From Cristatella mucedo (taxonomy: Eukaryota > Bryozoa > Phylactolaemata > Cristatellidae), in contig WPIO01000001.1 in the NCBI GenBank assembly GCA_009760855.2, positions 4,486,001-4,550,000 of the forward strand: a stretch of DNA of 64,000 nt, in the 5' to 3' direction. How positions within the stretch are numbered: position 1 is the stretch's first letter; every line of letters begins with the position of its first letter. Position numbers and translations under genes: made by a program. A model generated the notes under the pieces. The model was not told where the DNA came from. It worked only from the letters and a program-made list of their open reading frames with translations, and searched no databases. Shown piece by piece: positions 25,501-32,382 of this stretch.

Positions 25501-26319
25501 AGCTAGGCTTTCCTGTAGGTAACATTTCAACTCCACGTTAGAATATTTCCCATCTAAATATGGTTAATCTAAACATTCACTAAATCGATTTTGAAATTGT
25601 GTCACTAACTTTCATCAAAAAATTCTCCTGCTCCTGCCTACCTATGTCAAATACATCTTATTCAGTAACTCCATAGCACCATCCAGTCGTCTGACTGCAG
25701 TTATACAGCTGTCCATCCAAAAAACTTTAAATCTTTTAGAGACCATACCTTATATTATTCAGAGAAGGCCTAGAACTCCCTACCAACTGATTTCAAGACA
25801 TGCCACGACTTTAATTAAGTTTTTCTCTCAAGATTTGCTCCGGCTTTGTCCAAATGAAGCTAAATTTATGGGCTTTTGCGATCTGCAATTGTTTAATATA
25901 CACGTTCCTTGCTAAAATACCTGGAGTGTCTACAGAGATCTTAAGATTTTTTAGCGAATACCCCCATCAAGTGCGTTCGTTTTTCAGCTAATTTAGCATC
26001 AAATGAATTTGAGACACGTTTTCTAAGAAGTCCGAGAACTCAATTCTAAAAGCTAAGTTTAGTTCCCAATAAGTTAGTGACCTGGAAGCAAGGCATATCT
26101 TTTCCACGGCAGAAATGTGATTCACTGCTTTATTTCTATGTCTGCTTTTTTTTAGGTGCGCAGGAAGAACTTGATGAGAGAATCAGAGAGTTTGAGGAGA
26201 GATTCCTCGAATACTGCAGCATCGAGTGCAAGGGGTTCAAGGCCGAGGTCGACCTAATTGAACGCGATCTTGCAAAGAAAAGGGATACAGTCGTCAACAA
26301 AACTGTATTTTCTGCCTAG
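195..26319 (+). CDS. Polycystin-1-type protein, C-terminal membrane half (5' partial, 12 exons)
   Basis: Exons: 195-432, 901-1087, 1985-2286, 2484-2698, 7519-7708, 8048-8198, 8353-8742, 8889-9052, 14885-15043, 17190-17445, 21222-21494, 26156-26319. All introns are GT...AG and all junction phases agree. The joined frame is 895 codons plus a stop, open throughout. In order it encodes a post-PLAT cytoplasmic stretch ending in the family signature FTRCQRLTCCLS, several membrane helices, a channel S1 helix, the TOP/polycystin extracellular domain (exons 6-7; WLDSRTRAVFVEF and YNPN motifs), S2, S3, a basic S4 (KLLKILRFNKR), S5, a pore loop, S6 and a coiled-coil tail. Polycystin-1 family proteins are large adhesion-GPCR/TRP hybrids that pair with polycystin-2 channels in cilia or sperm membranes; that role is inferred here from family membership. 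PLAT, GPS, REJ and PKD exons would lie upstream of base 1. Which subfamily (PKD1, PKD1L or REJ) cannot be settled from this half. Confidence 0.93.
433..900 (+). other. Intron 1 (468 bp)
   Basis: AT-rich, with no recognised element. Opens GTAAGT and ends in a CTTTCAG acceptor. Confidence 0.85.
901..1087 (+). CDS. Polycystin exon 2: membrane helix and cytoplasmic loop
   Basis: The acceptor is ggctttcag. The frame is phase 0 at entry. The text IGPVTITVQTIWKGMVSSFI continues into SLPVNIIIALIFKK, matching the helix that follows the first loop in polycystin-1 proteins, then a basic/polar loop. The donor chosen (ACAG|gtacaa, phase 1) fits an acceptor at 1984. A stronger-looking donor at 1122 (CA|gtgagt, phase 2) fits an acceptor at 2003 instead. 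Both keep the frame open, so the exact loop sequence is uncertain by a few residues. Confidence 0.85.
1088..1984 (+). other. Intron 2 (897 bp)
   Basis: Contains the (TC)n tract at 1484-1533 and otherwise unrecognised AT-rich DNA. The open frame at 1675-1941 has no family match I can see and is treated as chance. Confidence 0.75.
1484..1533. repeat. (TC)n microsatellite
   Basis: About 50 bp of uninterrupted TC repeats within polycystin intron 2. Confidence 0.97.
1985..2286 (+). CDS. Polycystin exon 3: two membrane helices
   Basis: A charged, Lys-rich linker is followed by KFPWWTIIIAYFLALVTCVV, a helix whose KFPWW start is typical of polycystin-1 proteins. A second hydrophobic segment, WLCSFLISVVESIFISQPIK, precedes the donor AAAG|gtaagt in phase 0. 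The family's conserved QPxK motif falls exactly at this junction. The exon could instead begin at 2004, see exon 2. Confidence 0.9.
2484..2698 (+). CDS. Polycystin exon 4: end of helix and long cytoplasmic loop
   Basis: The acceptor is gacttgcag, phase 0. VVILALFFATVIKK completes the helix begun in exon 3. The rest is an acidic then basic loop ending PVPPCDDYIKAAKEK, matching the PP-D--L-A-AREKR region that precedes the channel module in polycystins. The donor is AGCG|gtaaat, phase 2. The following intron is 4.8 kb. Confidence 0.9.
3804..3887. repeat. 34-bp tandem repeat, two perfect units plus a partial
   Basis: Units 3820-3853 and 3854-3887 are identical, each starting TTAATTAATTGTGAAATGAG. 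A shorter match precedes them from 3804. Confidence 0.93.
3900..5650 (-). mobile_element. L2/CR1-like LINE fragment (lineage 2), decayed
   Basis: Read on the minus strand from high to low coordinates it gives an RT-region trace (NHDFLLE near 4850), the post-RT peptide EATDKRNACLALMRYWM with NHDTIERLL (4594-4470), and the C-terminal KEIRWLPIDQ segment (about 4100). The order is that of the lineage-2 copy at 34.9-37.2 kb. Stops and frameshifts are many. The 3' tail is missing and the outer ends are approximate. Confidence 0.75.
6070..6318. repeat. (TTTTAA)n hexanucleotide array
   Basis: About 40 copies of the TTTTAA/AATTTT hexamer with interruptions near 6154 and 6191. Because the unit is a multiple of three it is open in several frames (LILI and NFNF repeats), which are not proteins. 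Confidence 0.97.
7167..7211. repeat. Inverted repeat, 19-nt arms, 7-nt loop
   Basis: Arms 7167-7185 and 7193-7211 pair at 17 of 19 positions around CTGACCTAAAA/TTTTAGGTCAG. It lies in intron 4, about 300 bp before exon 5. Its function is unknown. Confidence 0.8.
7519..7708 (+). CDS. Polycystin exon 5: S1 helix of channel module
   Basis: The acceptor is tctattgtag. One base completes the Arg codon split by exon 4. MVEVLKEITFYLIFLYLMSM is the S1 helix with the polycystin E-lead-in, followed by AAYGNVDP and the start of the extracellular domain. The donor is CCAT|gtatgt, phase 0. Confidence 0.92.
8048..8198 (+). CDS. Polycystin exon 6: first part of TOP/polycystin domain
   Basis: The acceptor is tatatgacag; phase 0 in, phase 1 out (TTCAG|gtaaag). 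It encodes IARSFFEWAEKTLLPALYGD, which matches the F-W---LLP-LY pattern of the polycystin extracellular domain, then PPRFRQLRTSS, the expected R-RQLR motif. Confidence 0.92.
8353..8742 (+). CDS. Polycystin exon 7: core of TOP/polycystin domain
   Basis: This is the longest exon (390 nt). Two cysteines lie 11 residues apart near the start (KC...VC), a spacing close to the disulfide pair of the polycystin-2 TOP domain. They are followed by YGGGGYAVDLGHSL, WLDSRTRAVFVEF and YNPNMNEFAV, all diagnostic of Pfam-type PKD_channel/polycystin domains. The donor is GGAA|gtaagt, phase 1. Confidence 0.95.
8889..9052 (+). CDS. Polycystin exon 8: S2 helix
   Basis: The acceptor is acgcttcag; phase 1 in, phase 0 out (TAGC|gtaagt). 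It holds the end of the extracellular domain, then the hydrophobic S2 segment (FQLVLLGFQVLALLFIFFFM) and a charged cytoplasmic turn (KEFKTVINQKHKYF). The next intron is 5.8 kb. Confidence 0.9.
9871..10134 (+). mobile_element. LINE reverse-transcriptase fragment (lineage 2)
   Basis: The open frame encodes an RT core piece: DLLRAFNTIDHDILLEHF, then LAWFKSYL and CGVPRGSVVVPSMFF, matching the D-S-AFDTIDH and GVPQGSVLGP motifs of CR1/L2-type RT. It ends before the catalytic YADD box, and neither end of the element is present. Confidence 0.85.
10165..12980 (-). mobile_element. L2/CR1-like LINE (lineage 1), reverse, interrupted
   Basis: Its 3' end, with a short AT-rich tail, lies near 10165. Going up in coordinates, the minus strand matches the 3'UTR, C-terminal domain and RT of the copy at 29-30.5 kb: CIDEIRACIAANFLKQSDDK and VMEKPSVIQKL (about 11090-11200), then VSLLVLLDLSAAFVTINRR (about 11540-11600). 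Further upstream, KDATSDLVLKFISQSKKTT (about 12060) matches the pre-RT linker of the copy at 40.6-44 kb. Several frameshifts and stops are present, so it is not functional. A 75-bp hairpin-only insertion sits at 11876-11948. Confidence 0.85.
11876..11948 (+). mobile_element. LINE 3'-hairpin-only insertion
   Basis: Starts ATGTAAAGCGCCTAGAAAGA and ends in ATT/GTT repeats. This is just the terminal stem-loop and tail of the lineage-1 LINE, in plus orientation inside a minus-strand copy. The flanking coding-derived sequence on each side aligns to adjacent positions of intact copies (42.3 kb), so it is a separate, extremely 5'-truncated insertion. Confidence 0.75.
12985..13300 (-). mobile_element. 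LINE 3' end, third variant
   Basis: An (AAT)n tail followed by the reverse complement of a GAGAGAGATTCAGATCTCT-like hairpin, then sequence matching 39355-39600 (shared ATGCACACGAAAGACGAATC-like block). It resembles lineage 1 but has a different 3'UTR. Confidence 0.7.
13463..14350 (+). mobile_element. LINE 3' part (lineage 2)
   Basis: Post-RT region (LSRLDYCKSLLA), then the C-terminal segment ARHGLAPSYIAELLHEFQPP and GNRLAV, then a 3'UTR matching the lineage-2 copies at 33.6, 39.7 and 46.5 kb. Frameshifted, without an intact tail. Confidence 0.82.
14885..15043 (+). CDS. Polycystin exon 9: S3 helix
   Basis: The acceptor is gtttgtttgcag; 53 codons, phase 0 on both sides. GFWNVFEFVILGLAIAAVAI matches the W-N--E---- S3 signature of polycystins and is followed by a polar loop ending WDE|gtaagc. 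Confidence 0.92.
15044..17189 (+). other. Intron 9 (2.1 kb)
   Basis: AT-rich. A SINE lies at 16917-17085. The remainder shows no recognisable element. Confidence 0.8.
16917..17085 (+). mobile_element. tRNA-derived SINE, family A
   Basis: A tRNA-like head has an A-box-like stretch (ATGGCACACTGGGTAAAGCG) and a B-box-like GGTGCGAATCCC. A body follows, and the 3' end AGGCTGTTAAATCAGTTAGT is shared with the copies at 17.7, 23.9 and 32.4 kb. Confidence 0.85.
17190..17445 (+). CDS. Polycystin exon 10: S4, S5 and start of pore
   Basis: The acceptor is tcgtttcag. The S4-like segment ends KLLKILRFNKRISM. The conserved L---LK-LG---- linker is followed by S5 (GIVFFAYVQMAYIVFG), then the pore-helix region (SSLTSSMLNMMTMML). 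The donor is CTCA|gtaagt, phase 1. Confidence 0.93.
17660..17822 (+). mobile_element. SINE family A, diverged copy
   Basis: Weaker match: GCTCTTCACGACCTGGGTTC, then a damaged B box and an end resembling GACCGTTATATCAGCTAGTAT. Same order and length as the clearer copies. Confidence 0.6.
18225..18950 (+). mobile_element. LINE 3' end (lineage 1), outer copy of a nested pair
   Basis: From about 18255 it matches the C-terminal coding end and 3'UTR of the 29-30.5 kb copy (FSESNSL...PRTNLKSF in frame), up to TGCATTTCAC at 18600. The match resumes at about 18874 with ACAGCAAATGTAAAGCGCC and ends in an ATT tail near 18950. The gap is a second insertion. Confidence 0.9.
18605..18873 (+). mobile_element. 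Young LINE 3' insertion nested in the copy above
   Basis: Begins TTTAGGACAGCATTTAGTGG and ends with the hairpin and an (ATT)n tail. About 245 bp are identical to 30291-30538. The flanks read TTTA on each side, consistent with a 4-bp target duplication. Confidence 0.88.
20280..20965 (+). mobile_element. Old LINE fragment (lineage 1-like)
   Basis: 20420-20490 resembles the AARLVCRE coding region (AAACTCTGCAGTTACGCTTG). 20590-20960 resembles the C-terminal coding end and 3'UTR, closing with a degraded GAGTTAAATCTCTTGTGGCGCTATATAAA hairpin and a TTATTAT tail (20900-20960). Confidence 0.65.
21222..21494 (+). CDS. Polycystin exon 11: pore exit, S6 and cytoplasmic segment
   Basis: The acceptor is gcttttgcag. 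Spliced to exon 10 it reads NKISYSEL, then the S6 helix within PLFAPLIFFTFVIGINFTLM and SFMVTIIMEGF. A charged cytoplasmic stretch follows. The donor is GAAG|gtactg, phase 1, then a 4.7-kb intron. Confidence 0.92.
22063..22262 (-). mobile_element. LINE 3' end (lineage 1), reverse
   Basis: Starts AATAATACATTTGTATAGCG, then the hairpin complement and 3'UTR (ATGGTTAGAGGGTGACAAGC, cf. the other minus copies). About 200 bp, 5'-truncated. Confidence 0.8.
23881..24052 (-). mobile_element. tRNA-derived SINE, family A, reverse
   Basis: The reverse complement begins GTGAGCCGTAATGGTTCACT and has the B box GGCTCGAATCC. It ends AGGCTGTTTAATCAGCTAGC. Mutations make a 9-bp perfect hairpin (23989-23997 with 24004-24012) in the anticodon-arm region. 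Confidence 0.87.
24940..25130 (-). mobile_element. LINE 3' end (lineage 1), reverse, with CT expansion
   Basis: An AAT/AAC tail, then TGATAAAGTGCCATCAGAGA, then a (CT)9 expansion exactly at the hairpin GAGA/TCTC, then matching 3'UTR (ACATGGTTAGGGGTAACATG). Confidence 0.82.
25470..25830 (+). mobile_element. Degraded LINE fragment (lineage 1)
   Basis: AAACTCTGCAGCTAGGCTTT at about 25490 and AACTTTAAATCTTTTAGAGACC at about 25722 match parts of the C-terminal coding region in order, separated by a deletion or divergence. Confidence 0.55.
26156..26319 (+). CDS. Polycystin terminal exon: coiled-coil tail and stop
   Basis: A pyrimidine-rich acceptor (gctttttttttag) is in phase with exon 11. The exon encodes a highly charged run (QEELDERIREFEERF and onward) with heptad-like spacing, as expected for the cytoplasmic coiled coil by which polycystin-1 proteins contact polycystin-2. 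It stops with TAG at 26317. A continuation by splicing at a weak GT near 26304 cannot be excluded. Confidence 0.8.
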
Positions 26320-27005
26320 TTTTCGGTTTATAACCTCAAAAAAATGCGAAAATATTCTCAGTCACTGTGCACATGGTATTTCTGTTCTTAGGGCAATGGT
26401 AAAATTACAAAATTGGAGTCGGGAAACAAGTAACTAAGTTGCCGTATTAAATAAAAAATGGACTTCTTTGAATGGTTCAGCAGATTCTGAAAACCCAGCT
26501 TCTCCTGTGTCTCAATAATCAAGCCAAGAACAGCCTCGCTTTCGGCTATATTGGGAGCAAGACGACGTTTCTTTATGCCCACATGTGCTATAATTATTGT
26601 ATCCTATTCTAGACGATGCATTTTTTGCTAAATGAAGATGGTTTTGTGATGGATATCAATAAAGACTGCACTTTCACTGCCTATAGATGTTTACTAAATT
26701 ATATTTAGTATGTAGCTATCGCTTCATGTGCATCTTTATATCTTTCGTGGCGATCTTGAGTTCACTCAGTGTACACATGAGTACGCAATCGTCAGTTTCG
26801 CTCACGATCTTTAGTCCGTGGCTTGCGTTCAATGCTTTCGTACACTAACGTTTTTAGAATTTTCTTTACGGAATTCTATGAAACTACTGTGAGAGCTTTT
26901 GGTCTTTTCCTGTTCCAACCTTCACCATAGCCTAAGCAATCTTTATCCCGGCGCCCCTTTGTACTGACTATAGTCCAATAAAAATTTCATAAATCTTCAA
27001 AAGTA
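26320..27005. other. 3' flank of polycystin gene
   Basis: Candidate 3'UTR and downstream AT-rich sequence. No element recognised. Confidence 0.6.
26451..26663 (+). promoter_or_regulatory. Candidate polyadenylation signals of the polycystin gene
   Basis: AATAAA occurs at 26451-26456 and again at 26658-26663, 132 and 339 bases after the stop codon. Either could end the transcript. The second is followed by a TG/TT-containing stretch. Confidence 0.4.
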
Positions 27006-27007
27006 AT

Positions 27008-27160
27008 AAAAAGTAAACAATTCATTTGTATAGCGCCAGAGAGAACTTAATCTCTATTCAGGCGCTTCACATATGCCTCAGGACTTGCGCCCATGACCTC
27101 AGCCAGGACTTAGTCGTGGCGAGCACCTTAACGGCTGGACCAAACCAGTTCGGCAAGTAA
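27008..27160 (-). mobile_element. tRNA-derived SINE, family B, reverse
   Basis: The reverse complement begins GGTTTGGTCCAGCCGTTAAG (tRNA-like head). It continues through a B-box-like stretch and ends in a LINE-type hairpin tail (GTGAAGCGCCTGAATAGAGA then GGCGCTATACAAATGA). It matches 31976-32110. Confidence 0.85.
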
Positions 27161-27539
27161 TAAATCTAGTCCCTATCTGAGCTCATCCTTACAAATAAAT
27201 TCCACCTAATCCGGATTATTTGAAATTTAAGTATATTGAACAATTAAATTTTTCCTTCTTAAAGCTCTTTCTTGCTAGGTGATTTATGGACAGGCATCTA
27301 TTTCATGGTACATCGGTATATGCAAGGTGTGTACAATAGAAGACAGTATGAATATATGCTGCTTTTGTCCATCTTTTGATTACTTTCACTTTTGATTTTT
27401 TCCGAATTCAAGATTCCAGCGAGCGCTCGCCTGCAACGGCGAATAAGCTAGTTTGCGGGTGCGGATAAATTAACATCATTGGCCTCCCCCGATTTAGTGC
27501 CTTGTGAGCTATAGCACCTGGTGGGTTGTACATTGTCAT

Positions 27540-28010
27540 CCCAACCCCTTATATTAGTCCTCCTACTCGTCCCTTTCGTCCTCTTCAATTTCGCCGTTGC
27601 TGTTGTCCTCTTAATCATGCATCTCCTTCTGGTTCGTCTTCGTTTCATTATTAGTCACTAATTTCACATTCTTCTCCATCTTCTTTTGTTTTCTTCCAGC
27701 TGAAATATGTTTTGTTAGAGCTGCTGCCGCTGCTGCGTCTCCTGCTTCAGCAATCATCATCAATGTGGCCACTTCTTCTTCTTCTGTCCCCATTCCCCAT
27801 GTTTTTTCGGTTTCTTTGTTTTTCTCGTCGTCCCCAAAGTCCTCGTATACCTATTCCCCCTGCTTCTTTTTCGTCTCCTTGTTCCTCCTCCTTTTCTTCA
27901 TCTGTCTCGTCCTCTTCCATCTCCTTCTCTTATTTGTCTTTCGTCACATGTCATGCCTCCGCATCTCCTCCATCCTCTAAATCCACCCTCAACATCCTAT
28001 TTTTCCTTTC
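27540..28010. repeat. Long pyrimidine-rich (plus strand) low-complexity tract
   Basis: Roughly 470 bp strongly biased to C and T on the plus strand. It gives Ser/Phe/Leu-rich or, on the other strand, Glu/Lys-rich chance ORFs. No domain is recognisable. Confidence 0.85.
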
Positions 28011-28119
28011 TACGTGCACTTTTCCATCCAAAGCCCGCCAGCCTGTATGGTTATATCAACTGGAATGTTCTTGTACTTGTATGCGTCAATCATGTTTTTA
28101 TAAGTGTCATATTTGAGTA

Positions 28120-29014
28120 GGCTTATTGGATTTCATTTCAACATCTTATATAAATTTAGTGAGCATACAATACGGAAAGACTAGGCTCTGGAAAGACGCG
28201 GCACCGCTGTAAACAGCGTCATCACGATGGGAGTTATAATTGATAGATACACGTTAGAATTATAACTGTGAGTGAAATTGTGTGGTTGTAACAAGTTACA
28301 TTGTTGAAGATACTTTCATAAAGAATGTTTTGCTGCCTGATACGAGCGTATACATAAAAAGAATTTTCTTTACCATAGCACAATTACCATTTGTACCAGT
28401 CTTATTCAACGCATAGTTTGTCTACGAATGCCGTTTATTGTAATCCAGCCGGAATTGTTTCAGAGACTGATCTCTAAAACGTGCTATGCCTTAATCTAGA
28501 TACCGTTGTATCCGAAGCGAAAATAATGCTGGACTATCCAGTGAAACGCCATGGAAAACGCCTGAAATATTAGCTACATCCCCGATATTAACGTATCCGT
28601 AATTACCTCATTGATTGTCACTCCCTCTCACGAAGAATAATATGCCTAAGCCATCGAGCCAATTATGAAGGACATTCTCCCTAATGAAAGTAAACCCTGC
28701 ATCCATGTATCCTCGTGACAGTTGCAATCACCCGTGTCTTGCAATCTGCTAGGCACATCTTTTTTCAAACTAAACTGCTAGGACGTTTGCAGCACCTTCT
28801 TGCAAGTGCTTTTCCAACAAGTTGTTATTTCTCCCTTTATACAGTATCATCCGCCAATAGTGTTATCGTAATAAAATAATTAAATGTATGTGCATCTAAG
28901 TGTTTACGTTTAGCACTCTAGGGCTGATGTGTTGAGCTAAAGTTATGCAGCCCGAAGTTCTGTTGTCCACAACACATCCATATGGTTTAAGTTGCTAACG
29001 AATCAAAGACACTG
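28120..29014. other. Unassigned intergenic
   Basis: Nothing recognised on either strand. Confidence 0.5.
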
Positions 29015-30545
29015 GAACGGGTCGGGGCAGACCAGCTGAACTCGTATATCGAAACCTCACACCTTGCTAGTAAGTTCCAGTCTGGCTTTAGAGCTAATCA
29101 CTCCACAGAGTCAGCATTGCTTCGGGTATACAACGACCTACTTAGGAATGCAGACATGGGTAGAGTGTCTCTTCTTGTTTTGCTCGATCTTTCGGCAGCT
29201 TTTGATACCATCGATCACAAAGTACTTCTAGAGCGCCTCTCATCTCGCCTGGGCATCACTGGCACTGCTCTGCAGTGGTTCAGGTCCTATCTCAGTGGGA
29301 GACTCCAGAGTGTTGACGTGAATGGACAAAGATCATCTGAAGTACCTCTAAAATATGGAGTACCTCAGGGCTCTGTGCTAGGTCCGGTCCTTTTCACCGT
29401 TTATACTCTCCCTCTCGCTGATGTGATTGCCAAGCACAATCTAGGCTTTCACTTCTATGCGGATGACACTCAGTTGTACCTTTGCTTTGATCCCTCCCAG
29501 CCTTCGAGCACCTCAAATTCTCTCAACTCACTTGCTGCATGCATTGATGACATCCGATCATGGATGGCAGCAAATTTTCTAAAACTAAACGATGATAAAA
29601 CTAACTTACTAGTTATGGGCAAACCTAGTGTTATTCAGAAATTGGAAAGGCTGACTTTCAAAATTGGCTCTGCCAGCATATCTCCAGTTGCATCAGCTCG
29701 AAATCTAGGTGTCATATTCCAAAGCGACCTCTCGTTAGACGGCCACATCAGCTCCACGGTCAAATCAGCCTATTTTCAGCTTCATAACATTGCTAAAATT
29801 AGGGCTTGTTTAGATAAGGATACCACGTCCAAGTTGGTCCATGCATTCGTGACATCTCGTCTCGACTTCTGCAACTCACTGCTTACTGGCCTACCAGCAT
29901 GTGCGATCAGGCGATTGCAGCTGGTGCAAAACTCTGCAGCTAGGCTTGTCTGTCGTGAGCGTCGCAGTTGCCACATTACTCCACTTCTCGCCGACCTGCA
30001 CTGGTTACCAGTCAAGCAACGGATTGACTTCAAGGTTTTGTCGCTCACTTTTAGGTCTCTTCATTCTATGGCTCCAGCCTATCTTTCAGAGATACTACCC
30101 CATCAGGCAAAGCATCGTACCACTCGCTTTTCGGAATCCAACAGTCTAGAAATACCTCGTACAAACCTTAAATCCTTTGGAGACCGTGCATTTAGCTCGT
30201 CTGCTCCCACAGCCTGGAACTCCCTCCCGACCTGCATCAGAACATCCCCTGACCTGACCACATTTAAAAGAAACTTAAAAACATACCTATTTAGGACAGC
30301 ATTTAGTGGGTCCTTGTGATTCGTCCTCGATGTGCTTATGCGTGCTGACACTGTTCATGCTGCCACTAACCACATTTGCATGCTGACCCAGTGCATGTAA
30401 CCCCTAACCATGTTATTCATTTTGTTTGTTTTTCAAGCATGATTTTACTTACTATTCTATTGCGTATCACTTTGCAGCAAATGTAAAGCGCCTAGAAAGA
30501 GATTAAGTTCTCTGAGGGCGCTTTATCAAGTGCAATAATATTATA
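29015..30545 (+). mobile_element. L2/CR1-like LINE (lineage 1), 5'-truncated, RT ORF open
   Basis: This is the best-preserved LINE of the window. One open frame runs to the TGA at 30317 (about 400 codons). It begins in the finger region (LRVYNDLLRNADMGRVSLLV) and covers LLDLSAAFDTIDHKVL, GVPQGSVLGPVLF, the catalytic FYADDTQLYL, the thumb and the conserved C-terminal RTNLKSFGDRAFSSSAPTAW. The 3'UTR follows, with a terminal hairpin (AAAGCGCC...GGGCGC) and an AT-rich tail. The apurinic endonuclease domain is missing, so the copy cannot move by itself. Its junction near 29015 matches the interior of the copy at 42.48 kb, showing 5' truncation. Confidence 0.93.
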
Positions 30546-30603
30546 TTATATTAATATTAACGTTTTTCTTCCGAAAGCATCCTCTTGAATGATGAGCCTG
30601 TGC

Positions 30604-30605
<2 letters not shown>

Positions 30606-30663
<58 letters not shown>

Positions 30664-30683
30664 ATGTATATATATATATATAT
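30606..30683. repeat. (TA)n-(TG)n-(TA)n compound microsatellite
   Basis: About 38 bp of TA, 18 bp of TG, then TA again, between two LINE 3' ends. Confidence 0.96.
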
Positions 30684-30714
30684 TAATATTTATATTTACA
30701 TTTATATTATTAGG

Positions 30715-30860
30715 CATGTATACCTAACTATGCTATTCGTGTTGTTTATCAAGCACGATACTACCATGATATTGCGTTTTCTTTTCTAGCAAAATTAGAG
30801 CGTCTGGAAAGAGATTGAGCTCTCTGAGGGTGCTTTATCAAGTGCATTATTATTATGAAT
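30715..30860 (+). mobile_element. LINE 3' end (lineage 1)
   Basis: CATGTATACCTAACTATGCT, then TTTATCAAGCACGATA, then the hairpin GAGATTGAGCTCTCTGAGGG and a TTATTATTATG tail. About 145 bp, 5'-truncated. Confidence 0.82.
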
Positions 30861-31974
30861 AGGGTCCTGGGAAATTAATCGAGCTATATTGTTTTTTCTT
30901 TTTTATGAGGCCCTTATCATCGGTTGCATATCATATAATACATTTCCAATATAATTATTCTTTTAGTGAACCATGTAAGTTAAATTCGGGTGGATCGCAC
31001 GAGACAAATGTTAACCACTTTGGTGACTTGACCGAGTAGTATTAATAAAGAGATAGACCTTTGAACTGCTTTGGCTGTTTGACATGCAATTCCGCACCAG
31101 GAAATGTTACGGGTGACGGACATTTGACCTAAATGGCAATGGGGTTTGCTGGATAAGCGCACGAAACAAACAGCCAAAGTGTACAGTAAATAGTCAGCTC
31201 GGCTGATGTCGACTGTTAGCCGTAACAGGTCTGGTCTTGAACATCAAGATTATCACTTGGACAATGTGGATTTTTAAATTTGCTAACTGAGAAAAAAAAG
31301 GAGCTCGTGCACCAGCCCTGCTCAAGGCCAAAAGTGGCGCTAAAGCTAGTAGTCCTATCTTTTGATCTGCACTCAGCGGGCAGCATTCTGAGAAAGGTAG
31401 TTCAACTACCATTTTTTTCCTTGAAAACAGCGTCACCTCCTTCAGAAATCCTGCCGAGCATAAACATTGGGTATCTAGCCTTGCAGAACCAGGCTGATAT
31501 TTTTTGTCATCCTAGAAAAAGGATTGAGAAAAGGACAAAAGCCAGCTTGTTGGTGATAGCCCATCGACTAGTTCGTACGTCAGCGAATCTGTGAGTGACG
31601 CTTAACTTAAGTTTTTGGATGATAATCGTTCCTGATATACTGGTGAACACATACACTGTTTACCCAATTGGACACCCAGCAGTCGAAAAAGGTAGTGTTT
31701 TTTTAGATTTCTGGCATGTGTCCAAGCTCATTTAATGCTGGCGAAACTAAGCTTGTGCAATCGGTCTGCTTTTCACGACTAGAAGACTGGGAATAACGTC
31801 CACAATTTGAATATGGAGGTTGCTGCATAGCTTTCGTCTCTTGTCAGGTGAAGCACCTAACTTGTTGCTAAAGCGTGCAATCATTTTCAAGTTTTAGCAT
31901 GCTTTGCTTACTTTCACATAGATTGAGCCAACTCACGGAAACTCAGAGTCTCAGACGTACGAGCTCGGTTTCTG
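30861..31974. other. Unassigned intergenic
   Basis: No gene or repeat family recognised. Confidence 0.5.
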
Positions 31975-31975
31975 G

Positions 31976-32110
31976 CGAGCTGGTTTGGTCCAGCGGTTAA
32001 GATGCTCGCCCAGACGAAAGTCTGGCTGAGGTCGTTTGCTCAAGCCCCGAGGCATATGTGAAGCACCTGAGTAGAGAGTAACTTCTCTTGAGGCGCTATA
32101 CAAATGAGTT
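31976..32110 (+). mobile_element. tRNA-derived SINE, family B
   Basis: Head GGTTTGGTCCAGCGGTTAAG, middle GAGGCATATGTGAAGCACCT, then a hairpin tail GAGAGTAACTTCTCTTGAGG and GCGCTATACAAATGAG. The tail is related to the LINE 3' ends of this window. Confidence 0.85.
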
Positions 32111-32382
32111 TTTTCATTTCTTTCTTTTTTCTGTGCAAAGTTATAACGAAAGATGGTGATCTTGTTACTCAAATTTACACAGTATTTTACTATACTCAAA
32201 TTTTGCATACCAGGCTTGGCGCTCACTGGCGATTGATCGAGGAATCTTTATCTACCACTAGGCTGTTTATTCTAAGAATCGATCAATGTCCTGGTAAAAA
32301 ACGGGGGCTTTTTCAGGGTCAATGAAGCCTTCTATGTCAGACGCAGTTATCGGGAACCAGTCACAAGCTCATGGTGCCCGCT

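Larger units (their letters stand above)
21495..26155 (+). other. Intron 11 (4.7 kb)
   Basis: Contains two reverse LINE 3' ends, a reverse SINE and a degraded forward LINE piece. The region 22270-23880 shows only a possible mobile-element ORF relic near 23.5 kb. Confidence 0.8.

Noticed and set aside
27712-28116. 134-codon Ser/Phe-rich ORF
   Set aside because: Low-complexity pyrimidine tract without domain or splice evidence.
30589-30789. IYIYI-rich ORF
   Set aside because: Translation of the TA/TG microsatellite.
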